From Burkholderiales bacterium (GTDB taxonomy: Bacteria; Pseudomonadota; Gammaproteobacteria; Burkholderiales; Burkholderiaceae_C), in contig RXJV01000078.1 in assembly GCA_003963075.1 (NCBI GenBank), forward strand, positions 1 through 43,318: DNA of 43,318 nucleotides. Direction: 5' to 3'. Within the stretch, counting starts at the first letter, position 1, and each line of letters begins with the position of its first letter. The position numbers and the translations under genes are program-made. Under the pieces are notes generated by a model that was given only the letters and a program-made list of their open reading frames with translations, made no database searches and was not told the DNA's origin. Shown one piece after another: positions 8,560 through 15,239 of this stretch.

Positions 8560-9371
8560 CCGCCAGCCGCACCCAACTGCTGCCGCCCAGCCCCGCGCTG
8601 GCACCCTATGTCCATGCCATTGCCGTGCACCGCCCGAGCGCCTGCGGCCCGGCGCTGCCCGAGGTGCAGTGTTTTCCCGCCAACCTGCTCGGCGCGCTGA
8701 CGGTGCTGCACCGCGGCGACTGGGTGGATGCCGACACGGACCGTTCGCTGCATGAACTGGAACTGGCCGGCCCGCGATTGACGCCGGCCCGACGCCGCTA
8801 CGCCAACGACCCGTCCATCACCACCGTGCTGCTGCGCCCCGGCGTTTTGAACTGGCTGTTCGACATGCCAGCCGCCGACTGGGCCGGGCAGCGTCGCCCG
8901 GCAGCCGAGGTGATCGGCGTGGCAGCGACGCGCGACCTGTCGTCACGCCTGCGCAGCGTCGAGGGCACGGCAGCCCAGATCTGGGCCGTGGAGCAGCAGG
9001 TGCAGGACTGGGTCACCCAGGCCCAGGCCCGCGAGGCCTGGCAGCCGCCGCCGGAGGTGCCCGCCGCGCTCAAGGTGGGCGACTGGGCCGACACGGCCGA
9101 CCGCAGCGAGCGGCATCTGCAGCGCCTCGTAGGCAGCCGCCTGGGCCTGGCGCCCAAGGCCATGCTGCGGGTCGTCAGGCTGCAGGCCAGCCTGGAACGG
9201 CTGGCGCAGGGTGAAGCGCTGACCGACGTGGCCGTGCGCTGCGGCTTCAGCCACGCGGCGCACATGGTGCGCGAGTTCCGCACGCTGACCGGCCTGAGCC
9301 CGGCCGGCGTGCGCCGCGACCTGGCCCGCCACGAGGGCCTGCCCTGGCGTCTGGGCAGCCCCGTGGCCTGA
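8556..9371 (+). CDS. AraC family transcriptional regulator
   Basis: The 271-residue protein has a C-terminal double helix-turn-helix of the AraC/XylS type. Helices around LTDVAVRCGFSHAAHMVREF and the closing TLTGLSPAGVRRDL are typical. The N-terminal half (LPPSPALAPYVHAIAVHRP) resembles the poorly characterised sensing domain found in many AraC regulators. No ligand can be named. Its ATG at 8556 overlaps the DUF1501 stop as ATGA, so it is translationally coupled to the secreted pair and most likely controls it or genes acting with it. Its stop is only 6 bp from the stop of the convergent decarboxylase gene, with no intrinsic terminator between them. Confidence 0.9.
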   Translation: MTASRTQLLPPSPALAPYVHAIAVHRPSACGPALPEVQCFPANLLGALTVLHRGDWVDADTDRSLHELELAGPRLTPARRRYANDPSITTVLLRPGVLNWLFDMPAADWAGQRRPAAEVIGVAATRDLSSRLRSVEGTAAQIWAVEQQVQDWVTQAQAREAWQPPPEVPAALKVGDWADTADRSERHLQRLVGSRLGLAPKAMLRVVRLQASLERLAQGEALTDVAVRCGFSHAAHMVREFRTLTGLSPAGVRRDLARHEGLPWRLGSPVA

Positions 9372-9377
9372 CCGGCT

Positions 9378-11645
9378 TCAAGCCTTCACGCAATCCACGT
9401 AGTAGGTGCCGCGCCCGGTTTCCTCATCCACCTCGTGCACCAGGCCGTGCACATCGGTCGCGAAGCCCGGGAACCTGGCGTTGAAGCTGCGCGTGAACTT
9501 GAGGTAGTCGACGATCTTCTTGTTGAAGCGCTCCCCCGGGATCAGCAGCGGAATGCCCGGCGGATAAGGCGTCAGCAGCGAGGTCGTGATGCGGCCTTCG
9601 AGCTCATCAATGCCGACGCGCTCGGTCTTGCGCTGGGCAATGTGGGCGTAGGCATCGGTCGGTGTCATCGCCGGCTGCAGGTTGGACAGATACATGTCTG
9701 TCGTGAGCCGCGCGATGTCGCCCTCCGCGTAGGCCTGATGGATGCTCTGGCAGAGGTCGCGCAGCCCCATGCGCTCGTACTTCGGGAACTGGGCGCAGAA
9801 CTCGGGCAGGATGCGCCACAGCGGCGCGTTCTTGTCGTAGTCGTCCTTGAATTGCTGTAGCGCAGTCAGCAGCGTGTTCCAGCGGCCCTTGGTGATGCCG
9901 ATGGTGAACATGATGAAGAAGGAGTAGAGGCCGGTCTTCTCGACCACCACGCCATGCTCGACCAGGAACTTGGTCACCACCGAGGCCGGAATGCCGGTCG
10001 ACGCAAAGCGCCCTTCCATGTCCAGCCCAGGCGTGATGATGGTGGACTTGATCGGGTCCAGCATGTTGAAGCCCTCGGCCAGGCCGCCGAAGCCATGCCA
10101 CTCCTCGTCGGCATGCAGCATCCAGTCGGATGACACCGGTTCATTGCCCTCCTGGGCGCGCTGGAACTCCGGCCCCCAGACCTTGAACCACCAGTCGTCA
10201 CCGTAGTCTTCGTCGACCTTGCGCATCGCACGGCGGAAGTCCAGCGATTCCTTGATGCTCTCCTCCACCAGGGCAGTGCCGCCGGGCGGCTCCATCATCG
10301 CGGCCGCCACGTCGCAGCTCGCGATGATGGAGTACTGCGGGCTGGTGCTGGTGTGCATCAGATAGGCCTCGTTGAACAGGTGCTTGTCCAACTTGACGGT
10401 CTGCGAGTCCTGCACGAGCACCTGAGACGCCTGCGAGATACCGGCCAGCAGCTTGTGCGTGGACTGCGTCGCGTAGACCATCGCCTCCTTGGGGCGCGCA
10501 CGGTTCTTGCCCATTGCATGGAACTGGCCATAGAAGTCATGGAAGGCCGCGTGAGGCAGCCAGGCTTCATCGAAATGCAGGGTCGGGATGAAGCCGTCCA
10601 GCTTGTTCTTGATGGTCTCGGTGTTGTAGAGCACGCCGTCGTAGGTGCTCTGCGTGAGCGTCATGATCGACGGCTTGACGGTGGCCGGGTTCACATGCTG
10701 CAGCAGCGGGTTGGCCGCGATCTTGGCGCGGATGGCCTCGGGGCTGAACTCGCTCTCGGGGATGGGGCCAATGATGCCGTAATGGTTGCGCGTCGGCGTC
10801 AGGAAGACGGGGATCGCACCGCACATGATGATGGCGTGCAGATTGCTCTTGTGACAGTTGCGGTCGATGACCACCACATCCCCCGGCGCGACCGTGTGAT
10901 GCCAGACCATCTTGTTCGAGGTGCTGGTGCCGTTGGTGACGAAGAAGCAGTGGTCGGCATTGAAGATGCGCGCAGCGTTCTTCTCGCTGGCCGCCACCGG
11001 GCCGGTGTGGTCCAGCAGTTGACCCAGTTCCTCCACCGCATTGCAGACGTCGGCGCGCAGCATGTTCTCGCCGAAGAACTGGTGGAACATCTGGCCAACC
11101 GGGCTCTTCAGAAATGCCACGCCGCCGGAGTGACCGGGGCAGTGCCATGAATAGGAGCCATCGGCCGCGTAGTCCATCAGCGCCTTGAAGAACGGGGGCG
11201 CCAATCCGTCAAGGTAGCTCTTGGCCTCACGGATGATGTGTCGGGCCACGAACTCGGGCGTGTCCTCGAACATGTGGATGAAGCCGTGCAGTTCGCGCAG
11301 CACGTCGTTGGGCAGATGCTGGCTGGTGCGCGTCTCGCCGTAGACGTAGATCGGGATATCCGGGTTGCGGAAGCGGATCTCTTCGATGAACTTGCGCAGG
11401 TTCAACACCGCGGGGTCGAGGTCAGGCCCAGGTGTGAACTCCTCGTCATCGATGGACAGGATGAAAGCCGACGCGCGGCTCTGCTGCTGGGCGAACTGCG
11501 ACAGGTCGCCATAGCTGGTCACGCCCAACACCTCCATGCCCTCCTTCTGGATGGCTTCCGCCAGCGCGCGGATACCCAGGCCAGAGGTGTTTTCGGAGCG
11601 GTAGTCCTCGTCGATGATGACGATGGGGAAATGGAAACGGATCAT
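9378..11645 (-). CDS. Orn/Lys/Arg decarboxylase family protein (AdiA-like)
   Basis: This is a fold-type I PLP decarboxylase acting on a basic amino acid, giving a polyamine and CO2. The product has 755 residues from MIRFHFPIVIIDEDY. The N-terminal flavodoxin-like wing domain is followed by the PLP core, with SWHCPGHSGG, DRNCHKSNLHAI, HFDEAW and the PLP lysine in STHKLLAGISQASQV. The C-terminal domain ends YYVDCVKA, close to the end of E. coli AdiA (YHVMCVKA), which has 756 residues. Overall it looks closer to the arginine decarboxylase AdiA than to CadA, but substrate cannot be fixed from sequence alone. I chose the ATG at 11643-11645 because GGAGG lies 6 nt upstream; the frame continues upstream without family similarity. 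No amino acid antiporter gene lies beside it. Confidence 0.92.
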   Translation of the reverse strand: MIRFHFPIVIIDEDYRSENTSGLGIRALAEAIQKEGMEVLGVTSYGDLSQFAQQQSRASAFILSIDDEEFTPGPDLDPAVLNLRKFIEEIRFRNPDIPIYVYGETRTSQHLPNDVLRELHGFIHMFEDTPEFVARHIIREAKSYLDGLAPPFFKALMDYAADGSYSWHCPGHSGGVAFLKSPVGQMFHQFFGENMLRADVCNAVEELGQLLDHTGPVAASEKNAARIFNADHCFFVTNGTSTSNKMVWHHTVAPGDVVVIDRNCHKSNLHAIIMCGAIPVFLTPTRNHYGIIGPIPESEFSPEAIRAKIAANPLLQHVNPATVKPSIMTLTQSTYDGVLYNTETIKNKLDGFIPTLHFDEAWLPHAAFHDFYGQFHAMGKNRARPKEAMVYATQSTHKLLAGISQASQVLVQDSQTVKLDKHLFNEAYLMHTSTSPQYSIIASCDVAAAMMEPPGGTALVEESIKESLDFRRAMRKVDEDYGDDWWFKVWGPEFQRAQEGNEPVSSDWMLHADEEWHGFGGLAEGFNMLDPIKSTIITPGLDMEGRFASTGIPASVVTKFLVEHGVVVEKTGLYSFFIMFTIGITKGRWNTLLTALQQFKDDYDKNAPLWRILPEFCAQFPKYERMGLRDLCQSIHQAYAEGDIARLTTDMYLSNLQPAMTPTDAYAHIAQRKTERVGIDELEGRITTSLLTPYPPGIPLLIPGERFNKKIVDYLKFTRSFNARFPGFATDVHGLVHEVDEETGRGTYYVDCVKA

Positions 11646-11778
11646 CGGCGGCCTCCAGCGGGCTGACATCAAAGCAAAGCGCCGAAGTGTAGGGCCGCAG
11701 CATGTCCAGCTTGCGTCGTCGTCCACCACAAGACCGGGGCATACACTGGATCGACATCGCAAGCGCTCGGGAGTCAAG

Positions 11779-12213
11779 ATGGATTGGACTGGGGCCACCG
11801 TCTGGTGGATTGCGGCCGGCCTGCTCGTGGTCGCCGAGTTGGCCAGCGGCACCTTCTACTTGCTGATGCTGGCCCTGGGCGCTGGCGCCGGCGCGCTGGC
11901 GGCTCATCTGGCATTGGGGCCGACCGGCCAGATGCTGTGCGCCGCGGCCGTGGGCGGCGCGGCCGTGGTGGCCTGGCATCTTCGACGTGACCGAGCCCCC
12001 CGGGCAGCGCCGGCCGAGAGCAACCCGGACGTCAACCTCGACATCGGCCAGAGCGTGCAGGTCGACCATTGGTCTGAAGACGGCATCGCTCAGGTGCAAT
12101 ACCGCGGCGCCGGGTGGCAGGCCCGCTTTATCGGCAATGCCCCGGCCCGAGCCGGCCTGCACGTGATCCGCGCGATCGAGGGCAGCCGTCTGCTGCTGGA
12201 CCGCCAGAGCTGA
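11779..12213 (+). CDS. NfeD family membrane protein
   Basis: The 144-residue protein has two or three hydrophobic segments at about residues 8-28, 28-45 and 48-67, then a soluble C-terminal OB-fold-like part (QSVQVDHWSEDGIAQVQYRG). This is the short NfeD class (like E. coli YbbJ) without the N-terminal serine protease domain. Such proteins are usually encoded beside an SPFH/stomatin protein and are thought to act with it in membrane microdomains. Here the SPFH gene follows 41 bp downstream. The start ATG at 11779 is supported by GGGAG 7 nt upstream and by the immediate onset of the first membrane segment. Confidence 0.9.
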   Translation: MDWTGATVWWIAAGLLVVAELASGTFYLLMLALGAGAGALAAHLALGPTGQMLCAAAVGGAAVVAWHLRRDRAPRAAPAESNPDVNLDIGQSVQVDHWSEDGIAQVQYRGAGWQARFIGNAPARAGLHVIRAIEGSRLLLDRQS

Positions 12214-12254
12214 TCTGCTCAGAGCCACCATTTGTCGACTGCCACAGAGGCCCC

Positions 12255-13169
12255 ATGGAAATCGCCCTCGTCATCCTCGTCATTGCCGCCATCTTCGTGG
12301 CCCGCTCGATCAAGGTCGTGCCTCAGCAGCATGCCTGGGTGGTCGAGCGCCTCGGGAAATACCACGCCACGCTGACCCCGGGTCTCAATTTCCTCGTGCC
12401 CTTCATCGACCGGCTGGCCTACAAGCATTCCCTGAAGGAGATCCCACTCGACGTTCCCAGTCAGGTCTGCATCACCAAGGACAACACGCAGCTGACCGTG
12501 GACGGCATCCTGTACTTTCAGGTCACCGATCCGATGCGCGCCAGTTACGGCGCGAGCAACTACGTGATCGCCATCACCCAGCTCGCGCAGACCACGCTGC
12601 GTTCGGTCATCGGCCGCATGGAGCTGGACCGAACCTTCGAGGAGCGGGCAGTGATCAACACCTCGGTGGTCGAAGCCCTGGACGAGGCGGCACTGAACTG
12701 GGGCGTCAAGGTGCTGCGCTACGAGATCAAGGACCTGACGCCGCCGCCGGCGATCCTGCACTCGATGCAGGCGCAGATCACGGCAGAGCGCGAGAAGCGT
12801 GCACTGATCGCGGCCTCCGAAGGCCGGCGCCAGGAGCAGATCAACATCGCGACCGGTGAGCGCGAGGCCGCCATTGCCAAGTCAGAAGGCCAGAAGCAGG
12901 CCGAGATCAACAAGGCGCTGGGCGAGGCCGCCGCGATCACGGCAGTGGCCGACGCCACTTCGGATGCAATCCGCAAGATTGCGGCTGCGATCCAGCAACC
13001 GGGCGGTGACCAGGCGGTGCAACTCAAGGTAGCGGAAAAGGCCATCGACGCCTACGGCCAACTCGCGCAGAAGAACAACACGATGATCGTGCCGGGCAAC
13101 ATGACAGAGGTTGCCGGGCTGGTTGGCACGGCCATGGCGCTGTTCAAAGGCGGTGCCGGCAACGCCTGA
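12255..13169 (+). CDS. SPFH/band 7 (stomatin, QmcA-like) protein
   Basis: The 304-residue protein starts with a single N-terminal membrane anchor (residues 1-20) followed by the SPFH domain. Characteristic stretches are VVPQQHAWVVERLGKYH, LTPGLNFLVPFIDR and LDVPSQVCITKDNTQLTVDG. A long charged coiled-coil with EGRRQEQINIATGEREAA-type heptads runs from about 180 to 260. It closely resembles E. coli QmcA (YbbK). The family forms large membrane-bound cages or scaffolds, some of which hold FtsH protease. The pairing with an NfeD gene immediately upstream is the classic arrangement. The ATG at 12255 has only a weak GAGG before it, so translation may depend on the upstream gene. Confidence 0.94.
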   Translation: MEIALVILVIAAIFVARSIKVVPQQHAWVVERLGKYHATLTPGLNFLVPFIDRLAYKHSLKEIPLDVPSQVCITKDNTQLTVDGILYFQVTDPMRASYGASNYVIAITQLAQTTLRSVIGRMELDRTFEERAVINTSVVEALDEAALNWGVKVLRYEIKDLTPPPAILHSMQAQITAEREKRALIAASEGRRQEQINIATGEREAAIAKSEGQKQAEINKALGEAAAITAVADATSDAIRKIAAAIQQPGGDQAVQLKVAEKAIDAYGQLAQKNNTMIVPGNMTEVAGLVGTAMALFKGGAGNA

Positions 13170-13380
13170 AGTCGACAGACAGTCTGCTTCGCCCTCCCGG
13201 CGCGGGCAGCTACTCCGCATCCGCAAGCCTGAGCCGGCGAACCTTTGACATCAACAGGGAAGCATCCGGCGCATCGCCGATGCAGACCTGCCCTCTTCAC
13301 GATCTGGCCTGACCCAAGCGCCTGCGCCAACGACAAACCAGTGAAACGAACAGCTCGGGCGCAGCGGTCACGCAATCGCT

Positions 13381-13386
13381 TATACT
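13381..13386 (+). promoter_or_regulatory. Probable -10 element of the tRNA-Ser promoter
   Basis: TATACT at 13381-13386 lies 12 bp before the mature 5' end of tRNA-Ser, where a -10 box would be expected. No good -35 box is present 16-18 bp upstream, so this is a tentative call. Confidence 0.4.
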
Positions 13387-13398
13387 GGCGGGCTTGCA

Positions 13399-13489
<91 letters not shown>

Positions 13490-14042
13490 GTCAGCATTGC
13501 CACCGAGTGCGTCTTGTGATCAAGACTTGTTGGCGGGCTTGAACGGCTGAAACAACACGCTGAGCACGACACGCCGCTCCTCCCTGGTGAGGGGTCACCG
13601 GGTGGCGATGCACCTGTGGCGCCTCCAAGAACCACCCCCATGCTGCGAGGCCTGAACGGCCGCCAGACGGCACAGCGTTCCTTCTACCGACCAACACCGC
13701 ACGACAGCCGCCGCGACCTGGGCACAGGGGTGCGCTGTCGGTCTGTTGCTTCAGTCACCGTTCACAGTCCTGGCAACGCACTCGCCGGAACCGCCGCGTT
13801 GCCACCTCAGCGCGGTCAGCGTGCTCGCTCACCGGCGCCTGACTGGCTCAACTCTGCGCGATCGCGCAAACGCAGCCGAATGCAGCCCAGGCATGAGCCG
13901 GTACGCCAGCCTGCCGGCGGATGGCGGTCGCCTGCAATTCATCCCCGGCAAAGCGCAATTCGTCGCTCGGCCCTGGCAGGCCCGAGGCATTTGAATAACA
14001 CTTCAACGCGTGCCTTGCCGTTCGCAAGGTGGGGAGCCAGAA
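13490..14042 (+). other. Gene-poor region downstream of tRNA-Ser
   Basis: About 550 bp with no convincing gene on either strand. Open frames here lack ribosome sites, family signatures or a plausible start; one 33-codon frame ends at 13994 and has no recognisable product. The 3' end of tRNA-Ser is not repeated within it and there is no integrase, so I see no support for an integrated element. A 6-bp hairpin CCTTGC-CGTTC-GCAAGG (14013-14029) sits just before the ribosome site of the small secreted protein gene. Confidence 0.4.
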
Positions 14043-14294
14043 ATGTTGCGACTGCGTAGGGAATGGGCTGGTTTGTGCCTGGCGCTGGGGCTGGTAGCCG
14101 GGGGCTTTCCTGCCGATGCCAGCGAGGTCGTCAAGCTCGCGCGTCTCGTCGTCAGTGGGAAGCGCAATGCGAGCGAGGCGCCACGCACGAATCCCGGCGA
14201 GTCACGCGCCAGCAACTCCGGCACGCAGGTGCACGGCAACGGCGGCAGCGACGCGGCGGGCACTGCCCCGGCTCCGGCACGCGGCGTTTCCTGA
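14043..14294 (+). CDS. Small secreted protein of unknown function
   Basis: An 83-residue product from the ATG at 14043, 6 nt after GGGGAG (14031-14036). The N-terminus has two arginine-rich turns and a hydrophobic core (WAGLCLALGLVAGGFPADA), a credible Sec signal with cleavage before SEVVKLAR. The short mature part contains VVKLARLVVSGKR, similar in pattern to the V-x-V-x-G-x-R stretch at the start of many TonB-dependent receptors and of small Burkholderiales exported proteins. A Ser/Gly/Asn-rich unstructured tail follows. I do not recognise a named family. The gene ends 5 bp before the T-tract of the terminator serving the opposite-strand tRNA genes. Confidence 0.55.
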   Translation: MLRLRREWAGLCLALGLVAGGFPADASEVVKLARLVVSGKRNASEAPRTNPGESRASNSGTQVHGNGGSDAAGTAPAPARGVS

Positions 14295-14298
14295 CAAG

Positions 14299-14332
14299 AA
14301 AAAAAACGCCGAAGCTCGTCGGAGTTTCGGCG
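14299..14332 (-). terminator. Intrinsic terminator of the minus-strand tRNA cluster
   Basis: On the minus strand the arms CGCCGAA (14332-14326) and TTCGGCG (14313-14307) form a 7-bp stem followed directly by eight T residues (14306-14299). It lies 11 bp after the 3' end of the last tRNA-Asp. It could also end transcription of the converging small secreted protein gene. Confidence 0.9.
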
Positions 14333-14343
14333 CACTTGATACT

Positions 14344-14420
14344 TGGCGGAGTGGACGGGGCTCGAACCCGCGACCCCCGGCGTGACAGGCCGGTATTCTA
14401 ACCAACTGAACTACCACTCC
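14344..14420 (-). tRNA. tRNA-Asp (anticodon GTC), distal copy
   Basis: A 77-nt tRNA with encoded CCA (14346-14344). The 5' end GGAGTGG is at 14420-14414, the anticodon loop CTGTCAC carries GTC, and the T arm is GCGGGTTCGAGCCCCGT. It is closely similar to E. coli tRNA-Asp and is identical in sequence to the second copy at 14755-14831. It is the last gene of the tRNA cluster. Confidence 0.97.
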
Positions 14421-14518
14421 GCGTGGGATGATTTCGACGTTGCCTTTCAGCAATATCCGAGCTCATCAAACTCGCCCGCCTTGCGACGGGTTTTCAAATT
14501 CCAGCTTGCGGCTGAATT
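14421..14518 (-). repeat. Structured Glu-Asp tRNA spacer, distal copy
   Basis: The 98-bp spacer is about 91% identical to the spacer at 14832-14930 (roughly eight substitutions and one single-base gap). On the minus strand it folds into three hairpins. The first has AAATTC/GAATTT outer arms and overlaps the final A of the tRNA-Glu CCA. The second is CCCGTC-GCAA-GGCGGG, with one G-U pair. The third is TTGCT-GAAA-GGCAA, also with one G-U pair. Together with the flanking tRNAs it forms one unit of a tandem duplication. Confidence 0.8.
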
Positions 14519-14594
14519 TGGCGTCCCCTAGGGGATTCGAACCCCTGTAATCACCGTGAAAGGGTGGTGTCCTAGGCCTCTAGACGAAGGGGAC
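14519..14594 (-). tRNA. tRNA-Glu (anticodon TTC), distal copy
   Basis: A 76-nt tRNA with encoded CCA (14521-14519). The 5' end GTCCCCT starts at 14594, the anticodon loop CTTTCAC carries TTC, and the T arm is AGGGGTTCGAATCCCCT. It is identical to the copy at 14931-15006. It lies downstream of an intrinsic terminator (14698-14724), so its expression needs readthrough or its own promoter; I found no clear promoter between them. Confidence 0.97.
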
Positions 14595-14697
14595 CAATTG
14601 TTGACCAGCCAACTGCATGCTTGGCGACGTCAGGAACGCCGCTCGCCGTGCAAAGCTGGAAAAACCTCTGAAGGCTAACCCGCTCAAATAACGATCA

Positions 14698-14724
14698 TAA
14701 AAAACAAACGGCCCATAAGGCCGT
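14698..14724 (-). terminator. Intrinsic terminator inside the tRNA cluster
   Basis: On the minus strand ACGGCC-TTATG-GGCCGT (14724-14708) is followed by TTTGTTTTTTAT. It lies 30 bp after the 3' end of the proximal tRNA-Asp and separates the two Glu-Asp units. A second imperfect hairpin (ATTTTCG / CGAAAAT arms) lies between the tRNA end and this stem. Confidence 0.8.
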
Positions 14725-14754
14725 CCATTTTCGGGTAAACCCGACGAAAATCCT

Positions 14755-14831
14755 TGGCGGAGTGGACGGGGCTCGAACCCGCGACCCCCGGCGTGACAGG
14801 CCGGTATTCTAACCAACTGAACTACCACTCC
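14755..14831 (-). tRNA. tRNA-Asp (anticodon GTC), proximal copy
   Basis: A 77-nt tRNA with CCA encoded at 14757-14755 and 5' GGAGTGG from 14831, with the GTC anticodon. Same sequence as the copy at 14344-14420. It follows the proximal tRNA-Glu after a 99-bp structured spacer. Confidence 0.97.
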
Positions 14832-14930
14832 GCGTGGGATGATTTCAACGTTGCCGTTCGGCAATATCCAAGTTCATCAAACTCGCCCGTCTTGCGACGG
14901 GATTTTCAAATTCCGCCTTGCGGCTGAATT
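14832..14930 (-). repeat. Structured Glu-Asp tRNA spacer, proximal copy
   Basis: A 99-bp spacer, near-identical to 14421-14518. Its minus-strand hairpins are a GCAA-capped stem with AAATTC/GAATTT outer arms (14931-14908), the perfect CCCGTC-GCAA-GACGGG (14901-14886) and TTGCC-GAAC-GGCAA (14864-14851). In the second and third stems the differences between copies keep pairing by exchanging Watson-Crick and G-U pairs. Confidence 0.8.
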
Positions 14931-15006
14931 TGGCGTCCCCTAGGGGATTCGAACCCCTGTAATCACCGTGAAAGGGTGGTGTCCTAGGCCTCTAGACGAA
15001 GGGGAC
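14931..15006 (-). tRNA. tRNA-Glu (anticodon TTC), proximal copy
   Basis: A 76-nt tRNA with CCA encoded at 14933-14931, 5' GTCCCCT from 15006 and the TTC anticodon. It follows tRNA-Ala by 50 bp. That gap begins with a 6-bp hairpin, AAGCCC-ATAAAC-GGGCTT (15056-15039), placed directly after the tRNA-Ala 3' end. Confidence 0.97.
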
Positions 15007-15056
15007 TAAACCTTCGCAACTTGAACCGCGCGCCACACAAGCCCGTTTATGGGCTT

Positions 15057-15132
<76 letters not shown>

Positions 15133-15209
15133 GTTTTGATTTTTGATTCAGCCGGTATCGGCCTTGTCGCGAATCGCTTCGTTTGCAGCGCTGTTCAAGC
15201 GAGACCAAG

Positions 15210-15239
15210 AGTATATGACGAAATTCAGAGGCCTTGCAA
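15210..15239 (-). promoter_or_regulatory. Promoter for the Ala-Glu-Asp tRNA cluster
   Basis: On the minus strand TTGCAA (15239-15234), an 18-bp spacer and TATACT (15215-15210) form a good sigma-70 promoter that overlaps the last codons and stop of gltX. Transcription would begin near 15203, about 70 nt before tRNA-Ala. Confidence 0.65.

Noticed and set aside
5315-8604. Long minus-strand frames opposite the DUF1800 and DUF1501 genes
   Set aside because: His/Arg/Gly/Ala-rich shadow frames with no recognisable domain; the plus strand has signal peptides, ribosome sites and conserved domains.
11646-11778. Promoters in the divergent decarboxylase/NfeD gap
   Set aside because: TACACT-like -10 candidates exist on both strands but neither has a matching -35 at proper spacing, so I did not call them.
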